DNA from: Velthaea sp965214335
GTDB lineage: Bacteria > Vulcanimicrobiota > Vulcanimicrobiia > Vulcanimicrobiales > Vulcanimicrobiaceae
Length of the DNA: 64,000 nucleotides
NCBI GenBank assembly: GCA_965214335.1
Contig: CBDCBO010000014.1
Coordinates: 620,001-684,000, forward strand
Direction: 5' to 3'
The number at the start of each line of letters is the position of its first letter. Position 1 is the stretch's first letter. Below are positions 58,853 through 64,000 of the stretch, piece by piece. The notes beneath the pieces are model-generated. The model did no database searches. It saw only the letters and a list, made by a program, of their open reading frames with translations, and was not told the DNA's origin. Both the position numbers and the translations under genes were made by a program.

Positions 58853-60045
58853 CCGGGAAACTGGGGCAAAAACTCAGCTAGCCGCGCGAGCATCAATTCG
58901 ATATTGGCAACCGAGGCGGCGTATGAAAAACGCAGATAGCCGTTGCCGGCCGTTCCGAAGCACGATCCGCCCAAACACGCGATGCCGGCGCGCTCGAGCA
59001 GAAAGCGCGCGAGCGCCTTGTCGTCGGTGGTGATCTTCGAAACGTTGGGAAAGGCGTAGAACGCGCCTTCGGGCTGCGTGCACGACAGGTTGTCGATCGC
59101 GTTGAGACCACGCACGAGCAGATCGCGGCGCGTACGAAACGTCTCGTTCATCGCGAGCACGTCGTCGTCGGGACCGCGCAACGCGGCGATGCCGGCCCGT
59201 TGCACGAACGGAGCAACGCACGAGTACGTATTATTAGCCAGCAGCGTAACGGTGCGCGCCAGCGCCGGCGGCACGATCGCGTAGCCTAAACGCCAGCCCG
59301 TCATCGCATACGCCTTGGAAAAGCCGTCGATGATGATCGTTCGCTCGACCATTCCCGGACATTGGGTAATCGAGGCGAACGCCGAGCCGTAGATATTCCG
59401 GCTATAGATCTCGTCCGCCATCACAAGAAAGCCGTGACGGTGCGACAACGTAGCGATCGTTTGCAGATCGTCACGCGTCAGTACACCGCCCGTCGGGTTA
59501 TGTGGCGATGTTACGACGACAACTTTCGTGCGCGGCGTGATGTTCGCTGCAAGTTCATCGAGATCGAGGCGCCAGTTCTTGGTCTCGCGGAGCGGTACGG
59601 CAATCGGCGTCGCGCCCAAATAGCTGGCTGCCGAGGCATATGCGGGATAGGCGGGGTCGGCGTAGATCAATTCGTCGCCCGGACCGAGCAGGGCCGCCAG
59701 TGTATTCCAGATCGCGGGCTTCGCGCCCGGGGCAACCACGACGTTATCGCGGTGCAACGGTTCGATCCCGCGGAAGCGCGCGGCATACTCGGCGATCGTC
59801 TGGCGTAAGTCGGCGATGCCAGCCGAGGGCGCGTAATGGGTCTGGTTGTCGCCGATCGCGGCGATGCCGGCGGCCTTAATATGGGCGGGGGTATCGAAAT
59901 CCGGTTCGCCGATCTCCATGTGAACGATGTGGCGGCCTTGCGCCTCGAGTTCGCGCGCCCGGGCCAGCACCTCGAAGGCACTCTCTCCACTCAAGCGTGA
60001 TACCGCTTGGGCGAGTTGCGTTTGGAGCGGGATCGTAGTCGTCAT
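58849..60045 (-). CDS. Class I/II pyridoxal-phosphate aminotransferase
   Basis: 398 residues of the aspartate aminotransferase fold type I. Features: VHMEIGEPDFDTPAHIKAAG near the N-terminus, APGAKPAIWNTLAALLG, VVVVTSPHNPTGGVLTRDDL, VMADEIYSRNIYG and the PLP lysine in IIIDGFSKAYAMTGWRLGYA, then the conserved Arg near LRFSYAAS. Probably acts on aspartate, aromatic or related amino acids; family assignment does not fix the substrate. Monocistronic, with no strong ribosome site before ATG 60045. Confidence 0.93.
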   Translation of the reverse strand: MTTTIPLQTQLAQAVSRLSGESAFEVLARARELEAQGRHIVHMEIGEPDFDTPAHIKAAGIAAIGDNQTHYAPSAGIADLRQTIAEYAARFRGIEPLHRDNVVVAPGAKPAIWNTLAALLGPGDELIYADPAYPAYASAASYLGATPIAVPLRETKNWRLDLDELAANITPRTKVVVVTSPHNPTGGVLTRDDLQTIATLSHRHGFLVMADEIYSRNIYGSAFASITQCPGMVERTIIIDGFSKAYAMTGWRLGYAIVPPALARTVTLLANNTYSCVAPFVQRAGIAALRGPDDDVLAMNETFRTRRDLLVRGLNAIDNLSCTQPEGAFYAFPNVSKITTDDKALARFLLERAGIACLGGSCFGTAGNGYLRFSYAASVANIELMLARLAEFLPQFPG

Positions 60046-60128
60046 TGCGCGTCACCCGTTTGGTAGATTCGATAAGGGACGGCGCGCGGTGAGCGCCGAA
60101 TTTTCGAGCCTCTAGGCAACTGCCGACG

Positions 60129-60887
60129 ATGGCGAGCAATCCGCGAAAGGCCCCGCAGACGTTCCGTTTCACCGGCTTTTCCGGGCCGCCCTGGAAATCG
60201 CGCACGGCGCGTGCCGTTGCGCTACCCTTACGCGCTCTCGTCGGTTCGCTCGCATTGATCGGCGGCCTCAGCGGTGCGTTCCAAGCCGGAGCGCAGACCG
60301 TTCCGACGTCGAGCGATCCGGCTGAGGCTCAGCCGAATCCCCCGTCGCAGAGTGCTCAGCCGGCGCGGCGTCCGGCGCCACGGCCCACCATCGATCCGGC
60401 CAGCCGCGTCCATTTGCACCGGCCGGGAACCGACGTTGACGCCGACGTGCTCACCGGGAGCCTCGCGAGCCAAGCGTACATCTTCAAGGGTAACGTCAGC
60501 TTACATAGCGATCCGACTATCGATCGGGAAATCGGCGCGACCAGCGAGAGCGATGAGCCGCTGACCGTCACCGCGGACGAAATCGACGTCGACAAACTCG
60601 GCCGGTCGTATGTCGCCCGGGGCAACGTGCATTTCGTGCAAGGCGCCCGCTCGGGCAATGCCGACCTCGCGCAACTCAACGAAGACCGGCATACGCTCGA
60701 CCTAATCGGCAATGCCAATGTACTCGAGGGCGAGCATCGGGCGGTCGCGTCGAAGATGCACTACAACACGCTCGACAAGCAATTCGCCGGGTCGGGCAAC
60801 GTCCGCATCTACGAGCCGGTTCCAACCGCGAATCCACAAACGCTGCCGACGCCGGCTCCCAAGCGCAAGCGCCGGCTGCCGTTTTGA
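60129..60887 (+). CDS. LptA/OstA-like periplasmic protein
   Basis: 252 residues. A basic N-terminus and hydrophobic segment (LRALVGSLALIGGLSGAFQA) precede a Pro/Ala-rich linker and a beta-jellyroll of the OstA type: EPLTVTADEIDVDKLGRSYV, ARGNVHFVQGARSGNADLAQ, HTLDLIGNANVLEGEHRAVA and SKMHYNTLDKQFAGSGNVRI. This strand pattern is that of LptA, which carries LPS across the periplasm. It lies 46 kb from the other lpt genes. A Lys/Arg-rich tail (KRKRRLPF) is unusual for LptA. Confidence 0.8.
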   Translation: MASNPRKAPQTFRFTGFSGPPWKSRTARAVALPLRALVGSLALIGGLSGAFQAGAQTVPTSSDPAEAQPNPPSQSAQPARRPAPRPTIDPASRVHLHRPGTDVDADVLTGSLASQAYIFKGNVSLHSDPTIDREIGATSESDEPLTVTADEIDVDKLGRSYVARGNVHFVQGARSGNADLAQLNEDRHTLDLIGNANVLEGEHRAVASKMHYNTLDKQFAGSGNVRIYEPVPTANPQTLPTPAPKRKRRLPF

Positions 60888-61471
60888 AGTTTTGAACAAC
60901 GCAACGCGAGCGATCGCGAGTCGCTAATCTGCCAGCGCCTATTCGTCGTGCGAGGCGGCCGAACGCGTAAGATTGTTGCGGCTCTCGGCCGCGCGACCCG
61001 GTCGACATTCGCAACGACGGAGCAACATCGGCCTGCTAATTATGGGCCGCGGACGACGTTGCCCGACGGCTTTGAACGGTCCGCGGAGCACGCGCAGCGG
61101 CCTCTGCAAGCCCGGTTTGGCGCTGAAGACGTTGAGAAACGGATAGTAAACATCGCATGTTTGGTACAGCAGATTCCGCCACACGGCTACGCCGTATGAA
61201 GCGATGGCCCGTACACCGACATGAGGTTCCTCTCAACGCGCGCGATGCAAATAGTGTTCACCAATGCATACGGACTGCCAAAAGATTTGTAACCTATCCG
61301 TGCTAAGTTGCCAAGCGGAACCTGTGTTGGCAAATCTCCGAGATTTCGGTCGCCGAGGGCGGTCGTCGTGCCGCGCGACGCGATCGATGCCGAAGTCGCA
61401 AGTTCGCCCGAGCCGGTTATTTTCGACCCAGGCACACGGTCCGACGCAAATCGCACAAGCATTGGCAAGCC
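60888..61471. other. Spacer between the LptA-like gene and mrdA
   Basis: 584 bp between convergent genes with no supported gene. Minus-strand frames at 61187-61468 and 61233-61622 lack motifs and the latter runs into mrdA in the wrong frame. Less GC-rich than the neighbours around 61200-61340. No terminator with a T-run stands out. Confidence 0.4.
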
Positions 61472-63328
61472 TTAAATCGGCGGGATCTTCTTGCCGAAAT
61501 ACTCGGCCAAAATATGCTGGGCGACCGGAGCTGCCACGGATGCGCCGTACCCGCCGCTCTGCTCCATATACACCGCCATCGCGATCTTTGGATGGTCGGA
61601 CGGCGCGAACGCGATGAACCACGTCGTGTTCGAGCTGCTGCCGTTAACGCCGATTTCGGCGGTACCGGTTTTTCCACCGAACGGTAAGCCTTCGATCTTC
61701 AGTCCGTAGGCGGTGCCGCCGGGGTCGGTTACCTTCGCCATCCCGGCGCGCACTTCGCGCAGTGATTCCGCGGTCACATGAACTTTGCGGATAACCTCAT
61801 GCTCGAACGTCTTGATGATCTTGCCGCGCGGCGAGCGGATGGCTTCCACGATATGCGGACGGTACAGCGTACCGCCGTTGACGACGGCGGCGGCAACATT
61901 GGCGATCTGCAGCGGCGTCGCTTCCATCGCGCCTTGGCCGATGGCCAGCTGACACACGTCACTTGGTTCGAGCGGTAATTTGTACACCCGCATCGACCAT
62001 TCGTTGGTCGGCCAATTGCCCTCGAACTCGCCCGGTAAGTCAATGCCCAAAATCGAGTTGAGACCATATTGCAACGCGTAATAGCGTAGGCGTTCGTGGC
62101 CCAGCCGGTAGCCGAGCTGGTAGAAGTAGCCGTCGGACGAAGCCGCGAGCGCCCGCACGAAATCGGTCGAGCCGAGCCCGCCCGCGGCGATATCGCGAAA
62201 CAACACACCGTGGCAATCCCACGCACCCGAGTCGTATAACACCTGATTGGGTTTGATCACGCCGGCGCTGATCGCACCCGAACCGGTCACCATTTTAAAC
62301 GTCGAGCCCGTCGGTGAGGCGGCACCAATGGCGCGATCGTACAGCGGGCGCAGCGAATCGGTCAGATAGTGCGCAAATTTCGATCCGCTAATGGGCGTGG
62401 CAAAATCGTTGGGATCGAACTCGGGATACGATGCGAGCGCCAAGATGCCGCCGTCGGCCGGATTGATCGCGACAACCGCACCGGCGAGGCGGCGATGCCG
62501 GTAGCCGCCCCACTTGACGAGCATCGCTTTGAGGTTTTTTTCCGCGCTGCGTTGCAAGCGCCAGTCGATCGTTGTAACGAGCGTGTTACCGGGCACGGGA
62601 TCGACGTTATCGAGCCGCTTGACGAGCGCGCCCGAAGCGTTGACCTCGATCTCTTGACCGCCGATTCGCCCGCGCAGATAACGGTCGTATTGTTTTTCGA
62701 GCCCGTCTTTGCCGATGACGTCGTTGGGCGAATAGCCCTGTTTGCGCAACACCTGATATTCGTCTTCGTTGATCGCGCCGACGTAACCAAAGAGATGCGA
62801 GCCTTCGGATTTATACGGATAGTTGCGCACCGGCTGGGCTTGAAAGTCGACGCCCGGATAGTCGTTGGCCGATTCCGCCAGCCGCGCCATCTGAGCCGGC
62901 GAAAGTTCGCTAGCCAAGATGACCGGGCCGTACGGCTCGTACACTTGAACTTGATCGAAATCGGTGTAATTCACCCCGCGGTGATGCAGCAACCGCTTCC
63001 ACAGCCGCGCCTCCGGTACGGCGAGAATCGTCGCGAGCCCACGCATGGTGGCCTTGATATTTTTAATTTCGGACGGAATGAGCGCGCACACGAACGACGG
63101 CCGGCTGCGCACGATGACCGCCCCGTGGCGGTCGACGATGAGTCCACGCGGCGCCGCAACCGGAATGAGTTCGACTTGATTGGCGCGCGCGGCCGCGGCA
63201 AAGTCGTCGCCCTCGACAATCTGGACTTGGGTTAGCCGAAACACGATAATTGCCAGAGCTACGCCGAGCGCGCCGATGAAGGCGGTCAACCGCGCGTACG
63301 ACCGGACCTTGGGCGCGCCCGCGATCAT
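61472..63328 (-). CDS. mrdA: Penicillin-binding protein 2, elongation transpeptidase
   Basis: The class B PBP of the rod complex, 618 residues. One membrane helix (LTAFIGALGVALAIIVFRLT) is followed by a PBP dimerisation domain (AAPRGLIVDRHGAVIVRSRP, LFGYVGAINEDEYQVLRKQG) and the transpeptidase: SPTGSTFKMVT (S-x-x-K), AASSDGYFYQLG (SSD, as in other PBP2 proteins) and FGGKTGTAE (KTG). ATG 63328 overlaps the mreD stop (ATGA). The upstream open frame is not PBP-like. The mreC-mreD-mrdA order indicates a rod-shaped cell. Confidence 0.95.
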   Translation of the reverse strand: MIAGAPKVRSYARLTAFIGALGVALAIIVFRLTQVQIVEGDDFAAAARANQVELIPVAAPRGLIVDRHGAVIVRSRPSFVCALIPSEIKNIKATMRGLATILAVPEARLWKRLLHHRGVNYTDFDQVQVYEPYGPVILASELSPAQMARLAESANDYPGVDFQAQPVRNYPYKSEGSHLFGYVGAINEDEYQVLRKQGYSPNDVIGKDGLEKQYDRYLRGRIGGQEIEVNASGALVKRLDNVDPVPGNTLVTTIDWRLQRSAEKNLKAMLVKWGGYRHRRLAGAVVAINPADGGILALASYPEFDPNDFATPISGSKFAHYLTDSLRPLYDRAIGAASPTGSTFKMVTGSGAISAGVIKPNQVLYDSGAWDCHGVLFRDIAAGGLGSTDFVRALAASSDGYFYQLGYRLGHERLRYYALQYGLNSILGIDLPGEFEGNWPTNEWSMRVYKLPLEPSDVCQLAIGQGAMEATPLQIANVAAAVVNGGTLYRPHIVEAIRSPRGKIIKTFEHEVIRKVHVTAESLREVRAGMAKVTDPGGTAYGLKIEGLPFGGKTGTAEIGVNGSSSNTTWFIAFAPSDHPKIAMAVYMEQSGGYGASVAAPVAQHILAEYFGKKIPPI

Positions 63329-63831
63329 AAGAACCGCTCGATGGCGGTGTGATCGCCGGCAACGCGCTCGCGCACGACCAAGTAGAGCAAAGCGCACAGA
63401 CCGGTCATGAGCGCTTGCCACAGCGCCGCGTGCAGATGGGCGTCGGCGAAGCCGCGCGGATAGCCCGTCATGCTCATGATCATCCAGAAGATCGCATCGC
63501 GTAGCAGAATCGCCAGCGCCACCAGTGCGCCGAGCATCAGAAAGCCGTCGGAGAAGAACGTGCGTGAAACGCCGCCGACGACGAGCGCCGTCACGGTCGT
63601 CGCGATCGTCCAGGCCCCGCCGCTGCCGGCGAAGCAATCTTCGAGAACGCCGCCGATGATGCCCAACATTGCGCCGCGCCGCGCGCCGGCTTTGGCCGCG
63701 TACAACACGACGGCAATGGTGACGAACGATGGCACGGCACCACGAAACGTCCAGAACTGCGCGAAGACCGTTTGCACGAACACGGCTAGAACGGTCAGCC
63801 CGATAGCCGGCGCAAGTGCCGGGCCGGCCAC
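63325..63831 (-). CDS. mreD: Rod shape-determining protein MreD
   Basis: About 168 residues from GTG 63831, with five to six hydrophobic helices (APAIGLTVLAVFVQTVFAQF, VTIAVVLYAAKAGARRGAML, IIGGVLEDCFAG, LMTGLCALLYLVVRERV). MreD is an inner-membrane protein of the elongasome linking MreC and PBP2. The frame is open to an ATG at 63909, but that would overlap the mreC end by nearly 60 bp and add a non-hydrophobic, Ser/Arg-rich stretch. It sits between mreC and mrdA. Confidence 0.88.
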   Translation of the reverse strand: MAGPALAPAIGLTVLAVFVQTVFAQFWTFRGAVPSFVTIAVVLYAAKAGARRGAMLGIIGGVLEDCFAGSGGAWTIATTVTALVVGGVSRTFFSDGFLMLGALVALAILLRDAIFWMIMSMTGYPRGFADAHLHAALWQALMTGLCALLYLVVRERVAGDHTAIERFL

Positions 63832-63850
63832 GACCTCGATCGAGCGAAAA

Positions 63851-64000
63851 TTACTTCGCGAGGACCAAGACACGGCTGAGCGATCCAAAGGAAACCGCCG
63901 GTTCGACAACCGCGCTTTGATCGAGTGCCCCGGCGTTCGTGGAAAAGATCTGCGAAATGCGCCCGATCGGTGTCCCGGCGTGGAACGAGCGACCCTCGCC
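63851..64000 (-). CDS. mreC: MreC, C-terminal fragment (cut by window edge)
   Basis: The last 49 codons of a gene on the minus strand, ending in TAA at 63851. The translation GTPIGRISQIFSTNAGALDQ and AVVEPAVSFGSLSRVLVLA has the terminal pattern of MreC (a GxxIG turn, then ...VEPAxxxxxLxxVLV). With mreD 19 bp downstream this is almost certainly mreC. It is too short to appear as a full open frame within the window. Confidence 0.8.
   Translation of the reverse strand, partial: GEGRSFHAGTPIGRISQIFSTNAGALDQSAVVEPAVSFGSLSRVLVLAK

Noticed and set aside
61233..61622. 129-codon minus-strand frame at the end of mrdA
   Set aside because: Overlaps the PBP2 C-terminus in another frame, where the KTG-containing domain clearly runs.

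Overview
The window is about 64 kb of GC-rich bacterial chromosome that spans the replication origin. It carries dnaA, dnaN, recF, gyrB, rpmH, rnpA, yidC, mnmE, mnmG, rsmG, parA and parB. It also carries a full lipid A and outer-membrane assembly set (lpxA/B/C/D, fabZ, lptB/F, an LptC-like and an LptA-like protein, bamA, tamB, Skp/OmpH proteins), so the organism is a diderm that makes lipopolysaccharide. Several traits are not proteobacterial: an outer-membrane porin with an S-layer-homology (SLH) anchor, a DUF3084 protein beside an RNase H-fold nuclease, an LpxB-like paralogue, a DciA-type helicase loader and a short Gram-positive-style YidC. Together they suggest a deep-branching diderm of the Terrabacteria side, for example Eremiobacterota (WPS-2). 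That placement is inference; no rRNA gene is in the window.

Layout, left to right. 1-2.6 kb (minus strand): recR (cut by the left edge), ybaB, dnaX. 2.7-6.3 kb (plus): recQ and a secreted proline-rich protein. 6.3-38.2 kb (minus): one nearly unbroken co-directional block that reads leftward from the origin: dnaN, recF, DciA-like gene, gyrB, tamB, bamA, three OmpH genes, lpxD, lpxC, fabZ, lpxA, lpxB, a metallophosphoesterase, an LpxB-like gene, an O-antigen-ligase-like gene, lptC-like, lptB, a triple 184-bp hairpin repeat, lptF, DUF3084, RuvC/YqgF-like, SLH porin, TPR protein, glycosyltransferase. Most junctions are ATGA or GTGA overlaps, so translation is probably coupled.

38.2-40.2 kb: the origin. 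DnaA-box-like sites lie on both sides of dnaA, with an AT-rich tract in the dnaA-dnaN spacer and a perfect 20-bp palindrome of two DnaA boxes on the rpmH side. 40.2-46.6 kb (plus): rpmH, rnpA, yidD, yidC, jag, mnmE, mnmG, rsmG. 46.6-52.0 kb: an interruption between rsmG and parA, which are usually close. It holds a gene-poor stretch, an S9 peptidase with a leaderless-type promoter, two parS sites around short tandem repeats, and a CCA-adding-type enzyme. 52.0-58.9 kb (plus): parA, parB, an exported protein, thiE, thiD, trpS, a HAD phosphatase. 58.8-64 kb: an aminotransferase (minus), an LptA-like protein (plus), and mreC (cut by the right edge), mreD and mrdA (minus).

How it fits together: the leftward block puts replication proteins and the whole outer-membrane production line (lipid A synthesis, LPS export, BamA/TamB, periplasmic chaperones, a peptidoglycan-tethering porin) in the most origin-proximal position. 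The rightward block carries ribosome, RNase P, membrane insertion and tRNA modification genes, then segregation. Two genes have start problems: parA looks one base out of frame at its start, and the middle OmpH gene has no usable ATG/GTG/TTG. No tRNA, rRNA, transposase or CRISPR array was seen.
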